Source: Pseudomonadota bacterium
Lineage (GTDB): Bacteria; Pseudomonadota; Alphaproteobacteria; GCA-2746255
DNA: 64,000 nucleotides
NCBI GenBank assembly: GCA_040752895.1
Contig: JBFMHN010000001.1
Location: forward strand, 227,213-291,212
Direction of reading: 5' to 3'
Positions within the stretch are counted from its first letter, which is position 1, and every line of letters begins with the position of its first letter. A program made the position numbers and the translations under genes. Under the pieces are notes generated by a model. It saw only the letters and a program-made list of their open reading frames with translations, was not told where the DNA came from and made no database searches. Positions 52,848 through 60,346 of the stretch are shown piece by piece.

Positions 52848-53558
52848 TTATCGGATGGCTAGGGCCACGGCAACCTTGTCGGTGCCGGCGGCGTCTTTCT
52901 GTTCCTGCTTGCGCAGCACATGCCTTAGGGAAGTAGAGGCTTCTTCCACGTGCCGCTGGGCAAGGGTCTCCGCCTTCTCCGCATCGCCTTCGGCGATGGC
53001 GTTCAGGATGGCGTCGTGTTCCATCCAGACGTTCTCGCCATAGCCTTCGATGCGAAGCACGGCGCTCATGACGCGCCGGAGATGGTTGAGATAGAGACTC
53101 ATCGTATCGGCGATGATTGCGTTGCCGGAAAGTTCGTAAATCAGGCGATGGAATTCCATGTCGGCGGCAATCAGCTTCGCGATCGAGCCGTTGGCGATCG
53201 CCTTCTGACCCTGGGCAACGATCCGCTTGCCGTGGGCGATGTCCGCCTCAGACGCCCGGCTGGCCGCTAGCCGCGCCGCCAGCCGATCAAGCGCGCCGCG
53301 GAATTCGTAGAGGGAGCGGACGAAGTCTTCCTCAAGCGGTGAAACCATCAGACCGCGGCGGCCGGAACGGCAGACGAAGCCCTGGCTTTTCAACAGCATC
53401 AAGGCTTGTCCTACCGGCTGGCGGGAGACGTTCAACTGTTCGGCGATGTTTTCCTGGGCGAGACGCTCGCCGGGGGCGAGTCGGCCGTCGCAAATGGCGT
53501 CCAACATGGTGGAGTAGACCTGTTCCATCATATGGGGCCGGACGTGAAGCTTGCGCAA
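52848..53558 (-). CDS. GntR-family regulator with FCD domain
   Basis: 236-residue transcription factor. N-terminal winged helix (LAPGERLAQENIAEQLNVSRQPVGQALMLL, residues about 25-55) and a C-terminal all-helical FCD ligand domain with metal-site residues (FRGALDRLAARLA, DMEFHRLIYELSGN, HDAILNAIAEGDAEKAETLAQRHVEE). FCD regulators commonly sense organic acids. It is the first gene of the mutase operon, so it probably controls its own operon in response to a hydroxy acid or its CoA ester. An inverted repeat lies 13 bases upstream of its start. Confidence 0.9.
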   Translation of the reverse strand: MRKLHVRPHMMEQVYSTMLDAICDGRLAPGERLAQENIAEQLNVSRQPVGQALMLLKSQGFVCRSGRRGLMVSPLEEDFVRSLYEFRGALDRLAARLAASRASEADIAHGKRIVAQGQKAIANGSIAKLIAADMEFHRLIYELSGNAIIADTMSLYLNHLRRVMSAVLRIEGYGENVWMEHDAILNAIAEGDAEKAETLAQRHVEEASTSLRHVLRKQEQKDAAGTDKVAVALAIR

Positions 53559-53570
53559 GGAACCCCCGGT

Positions 53571-53590
53571 TACTGAATACAGTATACAAA
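53571..53590. promoter_or_regulatory. candidate operator upstream of the GntR gene
   Basis: TACTG-AATA-CAGTA inverted repeat at 53571-53584 overlapping GTATAC at 53582-53587, both resembling sites bound by FCD-type GntR regulators. It is 13 bases before the gntR start, in AT-rich sequence, and could serve autoregulation. Confidence 0.4.
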
Positions 53591-53702
53591 TAAACGACCT
53601 GTTCCGTCATGGCAAGAAATATTAATAATGTTTATTATTCAATGTACTAGACATCTATATGAAGGCCACCAGAACCGTTGTGTCAGGTCGCGTTGAACAA
53701 GC

Positions 53703-54362
53703 TCAGACCGGCGTATGGCGGTTCGGTCCCGGGGGCGCCACGGGGCCAAATGCCTTGGTTTCCGGGTCGCGGACCAGCAGCCGGCCGGTGGCGATGCCGA
53801 AATAGGCGCCGTGAAGCTCCAGGCTGCCTTCGGCAACCCGGCGGCGAATGGCGCCGAAGGTCATTAGGTTTGCCAGGCTCTGCTCGATCGCCGCGAGTTC
53901 GAGTTTTGTGAGGTAGTCGGAGCTCGGTTCTTCGCCCGGGTCCTCCAGCGTATCGGCGGCAGGCGCGATGATCGACATCCACTTGCCGATGAAGTCACCC
54001 GAGGAGAGCGGCGCGCTTTTTTCGGCGAAGGAGCGGATGCCGCCGCAGCGGGCATGGCCGAGCACGACGATATGCTTCACGCCCAGCGCCTGCACGGCAA
54101 ATTCGAGAGCCGCGCTGGTGCCATGGAACTGGCCGTTGATCTCATAGGGCGGCACAAGATTGGCGACGTTACGCACCACGAACAGCTCGCCCGGCCGTGT
54201 GTCGAAGATCACCTCAGGTGAAACGCGGGAATCGCAGCAGCCAATCAGCAGGATTTCCGGGCTCTGCCCACCCTCCGCCAGCGCCTCGTAATGCTGGTGC
54301 TCTCGGGCGAAGCGGTCTCCGAGGAAGCTCTTGTAACCGTCAATTAACCGGTCGGGAAACAT
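53703..54362 (-). CDS. beta-class carbonic anhydrase
   Basis: 219-residue zinc enzyme interconverting CO2 and bicarbonate. The zinc ligands are readable: CCDSRVSPE (Cys, with the Asp-Arg dyad; residues about 42-50) and HARCGG (His and Cys, near 101-106). FVVRNVANLVPPY is also typical. GGAG precedes ATG 54362; a longer frame to 54395 runs into a short tandem repeat and a gene remnant and is not preferred. It lies between the mutase operon regulator and a thiamine-diphosphate enzyme; a metabolic link is not evident. Confidence 0.92.
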   Translation of the reverse strand: MFPDRLIDGYKSFLGDRFAREHQHYEALAEGGQSPEILLIGCCDSRVSPEVIFDTRPGELFVVRNVANLVPPYEINGQFHGTSAALEFAVQALGVKHIVVLGHARCGGIRSFAEKSAPLSSGDFIGKWMSIIAPAADTLEDPGEEPSSDYLTKLELAAIEQSLANLMTFGAIRRRVAEGSLELHGAYFGIATGRLLVRDPETKAFGPVAPPGPNRHTPV

Positions 54363-54513
54363 ATGGCACTCCGTCTTGTTCAAGGTGCATCTCATTCAAG
54401 GTGCATCTCAGGCCGTTCGGATCGCGAAGCACGAAGGTGTCCGGGGCGACCGGTGCATCCTGGTGGAACCTGGACCCCAAGAAAATTTCTTTTAACGCGC
54501 TAACTATTTTTAT
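54340..54513 (-). pseudogene. C-terminal remnant of a VOC/glyoxalase-family gene
   Basis: One minus-strand frame has no start codon but encodes LGSRFHQDAPVAPDTFV and LRDPNGLRCTLNEM, which look like the last strands of a vicinal-oxygen-chelate (glyoxalase/dioxygenase) domain. It overlaps the carbonic anhydrase start and runs up to the stop of the upstream lyase gene, so the rest of the gene has been lost. The recognition is by eye from a short segment. Confidence 0.4.
54379..54410. repeat. 16-bp tandem duplication
   Basis: TTCAAGGTGCATCTCA occurs twice in direct succession (54379-54394 and 54395-54410) at the junction of the VOC remnant and the carbonic anhydrase leader. Confidence 0.9.
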
Positions 54514-54514
54514 C

Positions 54515-56248
54515 TTAGGCGCCGCGCTCTCGCCAGTCGCGTTCCACCTTGTCCCACGCCTCGAGGGCTTGGGTGTCCGGCACCCAGGCGAGACCCGCCT
54601 TGGCGTCGCCCGAGATCGCCTCGCGACTGACCAGCACGTCGAGGACGGCCGGCGCGTTCTTCAGGGCGCGGTCGATCGCATCGCCCAAGTCCTCGGGCCG
54701 TTCGACGCGTTCGCCATGGGCGCCCAAGGCGCGGGCGAGGGCGGCGTAGTCCGAGAAGCGCAGCTCGGTGCCGACGATATGGCCGTCATAGGTGACGCGC
54801 TGGTCGTAGCATTCGATGTTCCATGCCCCGTTGTTGGCGATGACGAAGACGACCTTCGCCCCATGACGGACGGCGGTATCGATCTCGATCGCGTTGAAGC
54901 CGAACGCGCCGTCGCCGGTGACGACAAAAACCTGGCGATCGGGAAGGGCAAGTGCTGCGGCGATCCCGAAAGGCACGCCCACGCCAAGGCAGCCGAGCGC
55001 ACCCGGGTCCATGTAGGGGCCGGCCGAAAGGGCGACGCGGGCGAAGCTCAGGATATCGCCGCCGTCCGCGATGGTGATGGCGTCGGGGGCGATCTTTTCC
55101 TGAAGAATGCCGAGCAGGCGGTTCGGATGCATGCGGCCGTCGCTTCCCGGCTCGGCCGTTGCCAGCAGGCGGGCGAATTTTTCCCGTTTCTCGGCGTGCT
55201 TGGCACGCAGGCCTTCCAGCCATTTGCGGTCAACGGCGGATTTGCGGTTGCCGGCCGCCGCAACGATGGCGTTGAGCGCCAAGGCGGGCGAGGCAAGGAT
55301 TTCCGCAATGCCCCGCCGGTTGTCGCGGAGTTCGGCGGCGTGTTCGGCCAAGCGCACGAAAGCGGCGTGCGGAAAAATAGCGGGCGAGCCATAGGCCAAC
55401 TGGAAGTCGAGCTTGCGTCCGATGGTGAACACAAGATCGGCCTCGTTCATCACCTGTCCGCGCAGCGAGGAGACGACGGCGGGATGGTCGTCCGGCACCA
55501 GCCCCCGGCTTTCCGAAGTATCCAGGTAGACGGCGTCCAAGGCGTCGAGCAGGGCGATGACTTCACGCCCGGCCCCTCGCGCCCCCCGTCCGGAGATGAC
55601 AAGCGGCCGTTTCGCGCCCCACAGCGCCGCGACCGCCCTTTCGACGGCGGCCGGGTCGGGGGGAAGAACCGGTTTCGGCTTGGCGCGCAGGTGTTCCTCG
55701 AAGACAAGATGGTCCGGCAGCGTCTCGCGGAGGAGATCGGTCGGGAAATCGAGATAGGCCGGACCCGGCTCGCCGCCATCGCCGGCGGCGCGCGCGAAAG
55801 CTTCGTCGAGAGCGGGAAGGACATGGGTCGCTTCGCGCACCGTTCGCGTATAGCGCGTGATCGAACGCAGGAGATCGATATGCACGAGGTCTTGCAGAGC
55901 GCCCATTTGCTCCTGGGGGCGAGGCGGCACGCCGGAAATGACGACGACGGCGGCGCGCGCGACATGGGCGTTCACGATACCGGTGATCGCGTTTGTCAGC
56001 CCGGGACCCGCCGTGACGAGGGCGACTGCCGTCTTGCCGGTCAGTTCGGCGTGGGCGTGGGCCATGTGCAGGGCGGCGCGTTCGTCGCGAACGTCGATGA
56101 TGCGGATGCCCTGCCGCGCGGCTTGGTCCCAGATCGGCATGATGTGGCCGCCGCAAAGGCCGAAAACGCGGTCGACCCCGCGCGCGAGAAGGAATTCGAC
56201 GATGCGGGCGGTAACGCTATCGCGTTGCCCGGGCTTCGGCGGCGCCAT
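54515..56248 (-). CDS. thiamine-diphosphate enzyme, 2-hydroxyacyl-CoA lyase-like
   Basis: 577-residue ThDP enzyme of the acetolactate synthase/oxalyl-CoA decarboxylase/HACL group. The catalytic Glu is in DERAALHMAHAHAE (residues about 54-67), and the ThDP-magnesium motif is GDGAFGFNAIEIDTAVRHG with NNGAWN about 25 residues on. The tail after EAISGDAKAGLAWVPDTQ extends beyond typical acetolactate synthases and resembles the C-terminal covering of 2-hydroxyacyl-CoA lyases. Actinobacterial lyases of this group cleave 2-hydroxyisobutyryl-CoA to acetone and formyl-CoA. Acetolactate synthase or another carboligase remains possible. Confidence 0.78.
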   Translation of the reverse strand: MAPPKPGQRDSVTARIVEFLLARGVDRVFGLCGGHIMPIWDQAARQGIRIIDVRDERAALHMAHAHAELTGKTAVALVTAGPGLTNAITGIVNAHVARAAVVVISGVPPRPQEQMGALQDLVHIDLLRSITRYTRTVREATHVLPALDEAFARAAGDGGEPGPAYLDFPTDLLRETLPDHLVFEEHLRAKPKPVLPPDPAAVERAVAALWGAKRPLVISGRGARGAGREVIALLDALDAVYLDTSESRGLVPDDHPAVVSSLRGQVMNEADLVFTIGRKLDFQLAYGSPAIFPHAAFVRLAEHAAELRDNRRGIAEILASPALALNAIVAAAGNRKSAVDRKWLEGLRAKHAEKREKFARLLATAEPGSDGRMHPNRLLGILQEKIAPDAITIADGGDILSFARVALSAGPYMDPGALGCLGVGVPFGIAAALALPDRQVFVVTGDGAFGFNAIEIDTAVRHGAKVVFVIANNGAWNIECYDQRVTYDGHIVGTELRFSDYAALARALGAHGERVERPEDLGDAIDRALKNAPAVLDVLVSREAISGDAKAGLAWVPDTQALEAWDKVERDWRERGA

Positions 56249-56343
56249 GCCGGTCTCCTCTCCCTGAATTATCCATATCTATTTGAATAGCTTGTATATT
56301 TTTACAATAGGACTCTAGGCGAATTTTTACGTCGTCTCAACGG

Positions 56344-57117
56344 CTATTCGTTTTTTGCCTGTACCTGCACGCCAGCCAGCGCGATGCGGCCCATGCCCGG
56401 TAACAGAAGGGCGGGATGGAAGGGATCGAAGCCGGCGCTTAAACCCAGAAGGTTCATCTCGAATCCTTCCCCTTCGGCGAACAGGACACCCACCATCCCG
56501 AACAGGGAAAACTGGTAGCCGGTTCCGCTGGGAGCGGCGGCGAGGAAGGCGCTATTGCCCAAATAGTCCTTGCCGATGGCGGTGGGCGGCAGACGCAGGC
56601 CGAGTTCCGGCACGGCCCTTCCGACATAGGCCGTGAAGGTGTTGCTGTTCGGCCCCGGCCACATACGGTAGTCGTCGGAGTAGGGATAGGCCGCGATCGC
56701 GGCTTTTACCTTCTCCAGCACCACCTCGGCCGGCTTGCCGCGCAGATCAAGCAGGATTTCTGGCGCCTGGCCGTACCAACGCCGGTCGGGCAAGTCCTTC
56801 TTCACAAACAGGACGGGCTTGTCGAAAAACCGATGCCAGCCAATCACCTGATAAACGGTAAAGGCCCCGGCCTCCGGCGGTTTGATGGCGATCCAGCTGT
56901 GGACTCCGAAAATACCCCGCCACGAAAAGGCGCGTGCTGCGTAAACCTGGAGAACGGCTTCCGGCGTTTTGGCGGGGTCCGGCGCGATGCCGACGCTTTC
57001 CCGGTTCGTCGCCCGCCAATTCGTTTCGAAGCCGAGATCCAGGGTCGCCCAGGCAAGCAATGGCCCCGCCGTGTAAAGAAGGGCGAAAAACAGAAAAATC
57101 CAATGCCAACCGCGCAT
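56344..57117 (-). CDS. DUF3750 family protein
   Basis: 257-residue protein with an N-terminal membrane anchor or signal (WIFLFFALLYTAGPLLAWATLDLG) and a mature domain containing VHSWIAIKPPEAGAFTVYQVIGW and WPGPNSNTFTAYVGRAVPEL, which match the DUF3750 family. The conserved His, Asn and Tyr-rich motifs suggest a papain-like or NlpC-like hydrolase fold, but no function has been shown. It stands alone, separated by about 95 bases from the lyase and 155 AT-rich bases from the divergent methyltransferase gene. Confidence 0.78.
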   Translation of the reverse strand: MRGWHWIFLFFALLYTAGPLLAWATLDLGFETNWRATNRESVGIAPDPAKTPEAVLQVYAARAFSWRGIFGVHSWIAIKPPEAGAFTVYQVIGWHRFFDKPVLFVKKDLPDRRWYGQAPEILLDLRGKPAEVVLEKVKAAIAAYPYSDDYRMWPGPNSNTFTAYVGRAVPELGLRLPPTAIGKDYLGNSAFLAAAPSGTGYQFSLFGMVGVLFAEGEGFEMNLLGLSAGFDPFHPALLLPGMGRIALAGVQVQAKNE

Positions 57118-57272
57118 GTGGGGATGCTAACATTCGCGTTGGCGTTGGCTCCACTGCTCATACGGCGGCTGCAAGCTGCCGCCGATTTATTTCTAAATTA
57201 ATATATTAGAAAATCTTATTATTATATTGATATCGCTTGTTTTTATTTAACATTTTTCAATAAAGAACACCG

Positions 57273-58022
57273 ATGGCGAAGGTAGGCTTCCGAACAAACA
57301 ACCTTGCCGCGCTTTTGTTTTTGATGACGCTGGCCCTTGGGGCGGACACCGCGGACTATTATCTGGCGTTTCGCCAGGCGTTGACCTTGCGCATCGACGA
57401 GCGGGCCTTTCTCGCGGCGCCGGAAACCGGCGTTTCCATCCTCGATCGGCGGGTGATGGCGGCCATCGCCAACGTGCCGCGCCATCTCTACGTGCCGCCG
57501 CAACTTCAGGCTGTTGCCTACCACGACGTGCCGATACCCTTGGGCCACGGCCAGAACATCTCGACCCCCTTTCTCGTGGCCCTGATGACGGATTTAGCGG
57601 AGGTGACCCCCGACGACGTCGTTTTCGAGACCGGCACGGGTGCCGGTTACCACGCGGCGATCCTGGGCGAGCTTTGCCGCCAGGTTTACAGCGTCGAGGT
57701 CATTGAACCGCTTGCCGAGAAGGCGGCCGCCATCCTGAAAAACCAGGGCGTTCGGAACGTTGAAATTCGGGCTGGGGACGGCTATTTCGGCTGGCCGGAA
57801 CGGGGGCCGTTCGATGCCATTCTCGTCAAGGAAGCGGTAGATCATCTGCCGCTGCCGTTGTTGGCGCAATTAAAGCCCGGCGGCCGCATGGTGATCCCCC
57901 TCGGTCCTTCGAACGGCATGCAGCAATTGACCATCGTCGAGAAAGACCTGACCGGCGCCATGCGCAAGCGGGCCGTGCTGGAGGTGCGTTTTTTACCTTT
58001 GCAGGGCGGCCGCCGGATCTAG
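57273..58022 (+). CDS. Pcm-like methyltransferase with N-terminal signal segment
   Basis: 249-residue protein of the protein-L-isoaspartate O-methyltransferase family. The SAM-binding core is VFETGTGAGYHAAIL (residues about 113-127), preceded by VPRHLYVPP and HDVPIPLGHGQNISTP, both typical for Pcm. Unlike cytoplasmic Pcm it begins with a hydrophobic segment (LAALLFLMTLALGADTAD) that could be a signal peptide or anchor, so it may act in the periplasm. Its stop overlaps the convergent hydrolase gene by four bases. A second family member lies at 59612. Confidence 0.82.
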   Translation: MAKVGFRTNNLAALLFLMTLALGADTADYYLAFRQALTLRIDERAFLAAPETGVSILDRRVMAAIANVPRHLYVPPQLQAVAYHDVPIPLGHGQNISTPFLVALMTDLAEVTPDDVVFETGTGAGYHAAILGELCRQVYSVEVIEPLAEKAAAILKNQGVRNVEIRAGDGYFGWPERGPFDAILVKEAVDHLPLPLLAQLKPGGRMVIPLGPSNGMQQLTIVEKDLTGAMRKRAVLEVRFLPLQGGRRI

Positions 58023-58975
58023 CCGTTGACGGCCTTGCGCTCGATAAGCCAACGGCGACTTATGTCCACGATCCTATCCATCAGGGCTTGGTTGCCGGGC
58101 ATCATGTGATCGGAATCGAGCGTGACGATGGTTTTTTGCTGCGGCGTCAACCGTTGCAGCCGCTCGACCGTCTCCGCCGGCATGCGCCGGTCGCCGTTGC
58201 CGTTGATCAGCAGGAATTCGCCCTTGAGTTTCGGCAAATGATAGGCGGGTTCGAGGTCGCGAAGGAAGAAAAGGGCAAGCGCGGTAAGCGGAACCCGCTT
58301 CCAGCCGGGCTCGCCGGCGAGGGCGACGCCCAGGATGGGGGCAAGGTCGGCACCGCCATAGGCGATGACCGAGGGGCCGACGGCCTCGCCGTGCAAGGCG
58401 GCCATGTGGTGGGCGGCCGGCAGAAAAAGCGCGCCGAGGCTAAAGCCCAGCAAGCTTGCCCGTCCGTCCGACCAGGCCTGCGCGCGGGTCCAGCGCAGGA
58501 TGGAAAGGACATGGGCCGGTACCTCGCGGACGGCGGTGCGGGCGACAAAGACGCGCTTGAGCCAGCCGGCTTCGTACCAAAGATCGCGATCGAGAGGATA
58601 GTCGTAGCCGATGACCGCGTTGGCGCCGGCGTTTGGCACCTCGTAAATGCTCCGCATGCCGATATCGAAGCCGCCGAGCAGAACGACGCTTGGCACGCCG
58701 CCTTCGGGGATCGTCGCTGGCAGACTGAGCGAGATTCGTACCTGCGCGTGGCCGGGAACGACGAGTGTAATTTCCCGACAGTTGCGCCGGGGCTCGCAAG
58801 GCAAGGCGTCTTCGTGAACAAGGACGGGCGTGGCAACGTCGCGTTGAACAAGCGCGGCGCGGTCTTTCACGGCCTCGAAGCCAAGCCGGCCGATCAAAAG
58901 AAGAAAACCGGCCCCGCCAAGCAGCAGAACGCCCAACAGGACGGTCTTCGACTGTGGATTTTTCCTCCGACGCAT
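58019..58975 (-). CDS. membrane-anchored alpha/beta hydrolase
   Basis: 318-residue protein with an N-terminal membrane segment (TVLLGVLLLGGAGFLLLIG) and a periplasmic alpha/beta hydrolase domain: nucleophile elbow GFSLGALF, an acid in INGNGDRRMP and the His in LDSDHMMPG. Two close cysteines (CEPRRNC) may form a disulfide. The strand VVLLGGFDIGMRSIYEV holds the oxyanion region. It resembles dienelactone-hydrolase-like and peptidase-like proteins, but the substrate is unknown. tRNA-Asn lies upstream on the same strand with its own terminator in between. Confidence 0.78.
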   Translation of the reverse strand: MRRRKNPQSKTVLLGVLLLGGAGFLLLIGRLGFEAVKDRAALVQRDVATPVLVHEDALPCEPRRNCREITLVVPGHAQVRISLSLPATIPEGGVPSVVLLGGFDIGMRSIYEVPNAGANAVIGYDYPLDRDLWYEAGWLKRVFVARTAVREVPAHVLSILRWTRAQAWSDGRASLLGFSLGALFLPAAHHMAALHGEAVGPSVIAYGGADLAPILGVALAGEPGWKRVPLTALALFFLRDLEPAYHLPKLKGEFLLINGNGDRRMPAETVERLQRLTPQQKTIVTLDSDHMMPGNQALMDRIVDISRRWLIERKAVNG

Positions 58976-59036
58976 GGTTTTGTCCGTTGCGCAGGGCCAC
59001 GGGGCAGGGTCAAGGGATTGTCGCAGCTTTTGATGG

Positions 59037-59071
59037 AAAAGGAAGGGCCAGCCGGCTCAGCCGGCCCTTCC
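59037..59071 (-). terminator. intrinsic terminator after tRNA-Asn
   Basis: Long GC-rich stem (outer arms 59041-59048 and 59064-59071, inner five-pair stem with three-base loop) followed on the minus strand by TTTTCC, seven bases after the tRNA 3' end. Confidence 0.85.
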
Positions 59072-59078
59072 GGAAAAT

Positions 59079-59154
59079 TGGCTCCCCGGGTCGGACTCGA
59101 ACCAACGACCTAGCGGTTAACAGCCGCTTGCTCTACCAACTGAGCTACCGGGGA
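59079..59154 (-). tRNA. tRNA-Asn (GTT)
   Basis: Complete 76-nt cloverleaf with encoded CCA on the minus strand: acceptor TCCCCGG/CCGGGGA, D-arm AGCTCAGTTGGTAGAGC, anticodon GTT (plus-strand 59119-59121), T-arm GTTCGAGTC. Confidence 0.97.
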
Positions 59155-59355
59155 TCACGCGGCCGGCCGAACGAAAGGCCTCACCGTATCAAGGCGCTAT
59201 ATAGCAGAGCTGCCTTCGCCTTGCCAGCGTCCGATCAGCCTTGTCGTTTGGCTAAGATAGACGTTTTGGCAGGCTGACTTATCTGGTGCCTTATGGGGTT
59301 TCGTCCTACGGCCAGGTTTTTGTGAGCGCCTGATCTTCCCTTTGTCATCGAGCGC

Positions 59356-59429
59356 TGGAGGCGCGGGCCGGGATCGAACCGGCGTACGCAGATTTGCAGT
59401 CTGCTGGATAACCACTCTCCCACCGCGCC
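59356..59429 (-). tRNA. tRNA-Cys (GCA)
   Basis: Complete 74-nt cloverleaf with encoded CCA on the minus strand: acceptor GGCGCGG/CCGCGCC, anticodon stem GCAGA/TCTGC with loop CTGCAAA (anticodon GCA, plus-strand 59395-59397), T-arm GTTCGATCC. Confidence 0.97.
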
Positions 59430-59611
59430 AGTCCCCGGCCTCGAACGTCTTGGCTTGAACGTCTTGGAGAGGGGCAGAGATATAGGCCCTGGCCAAAGGA
59501 CGGTCAAGCAAGGGGCCTTCTCCGGGAAGGCCCGTTTTCGAGCGCCGTTGTGCGATGGACGGCCGGAAAGTATAACCATTTTCCCAACCTCGTGGATCGA
59601 GAGCAGAAACG

Positions 59612-60265
59612 ATGGATTTTTCCACAGCACGAAGGAACATGGTGGATTGCCAACTGCGGCCAAACCAGGTCGCCGATCCCGCCATTCTTGCGGCCATGCT
59701 TGAGCTGCCGCGCGAGCGTTTCGTTCCACCCAACTATCAGAGCGTCGCCTATATCGACGAAGATCTGCCGCTGGGCGGCGGGCGATACTTGATGGAGCCG
59801 ATGGTGCTGGGCCGGCTCCTGCAGATCGCCGAGATCGGCCCTGAAGACGTCGTGCTCGCTATCGGGTGCGGCGCCGGCTATTCCGCCGCCGTCCTCTCGC
59901 GACTTGCCGGCACCGTTGTGGCGGTGGAAGCGAACCCGACCCTCGTGGCTACGGCGGGCGAACTTCTGGCCAAGCTCGGTTGCGACAACGTGGCCGTCAT
60001 CGAAGGCCCCCTTGGAGAGGGCTGTCCGACCGAAGCCCCCTTCGACGTTATTTTTCTCGACGGCGCCGTCGCTGCCGTGCCGGATGCGATCCAGGCACAG
60101 CTGAAGGAAGGCGGGCGGCTGGTTAGCGTTCTGGCCGAGAAGGGCGGGGTTGGCCGCGGCATCGTCATGACCCGAAGCAAGGGCGGCATCGGCTGTCGGG
60201 CGATTTTCGATGCGGCAACCCCTTTCTTGCCCGGATTCGAAGCCAAGGAAGAGTTTGTTTTCTAG
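59612..60265 (+). CDS. pcm: protein-L-isoaspartate O-methyltransferase
   Basis: 217-residue cytoplasmic repair methyltransferase family member. The start MDFSTARRNMVDCQLRPNQV matches the form found next to tolC in many alphaproteobacteria. The SAM motif is VVLAIGCGAGYSAAVLSRL (residues about 80-98); VPPNYQSVAYIDEDLPLGGGR replaces the usual H-rich substrate loop, so activity on isoaspartate is not certain. It is followed by tolC, popZ and valS in the conserved alphaproteobacterial order. Confidence 0.88.
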   Translation: MDFSTARRNMVDCQLRPNQVADPAILAAMLELPRERFVPPNYQSVAYIDEDLPLGGGRYLMEPMVLGRLLQIAEIGPEDVVLAIGCGAGYSAAVLSRLAGTVVAVEANPTLVATAGELLAKLGCDNVAVIEGPLGEGCPTEAPFDVIFLDGAVAAVPDAIQAQLKEGGRLVSVLAEKGGVGRGIVMTRSKGGIGCRAIFDAATPFLPGFEAKEEFVF

Positions 60266-60288
60266 CGCTATTTATGTTTATATTTACT

Positions 60289-60300
60289 TGTAAATTTACA
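60289..60300. promoter_or_regulatory. perfect 12-bp palindrome upstream of tolC
   Basis: TGTAAATTTACA in an AT-rich gap of 81 bases between pcm and tolC. It could be an operator in the tolC promoter; no regulator is implied by the sequence. Confidence 0.35.
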
Positions 60301-60346
60301 TAGATCACTCTTTGCCGGCGACGATTCGAAATCTAGGGAGCGGAAA

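Noticed and set aside
54197-56290. A 697-codon plus-strand frame opposite the thiamine-diphosphate enzyme and carbonic anhydrase
   Set aside because: It is antisense to two genes with intact catalytic motifs and has no recognisable motif itself.
59197-59733. Minus-strand frames spanning tRNA-Cys and the start of pcm
   Set aside because: They read through a tRNA gene and the antisense of pcm, and show no protein-like pattern.
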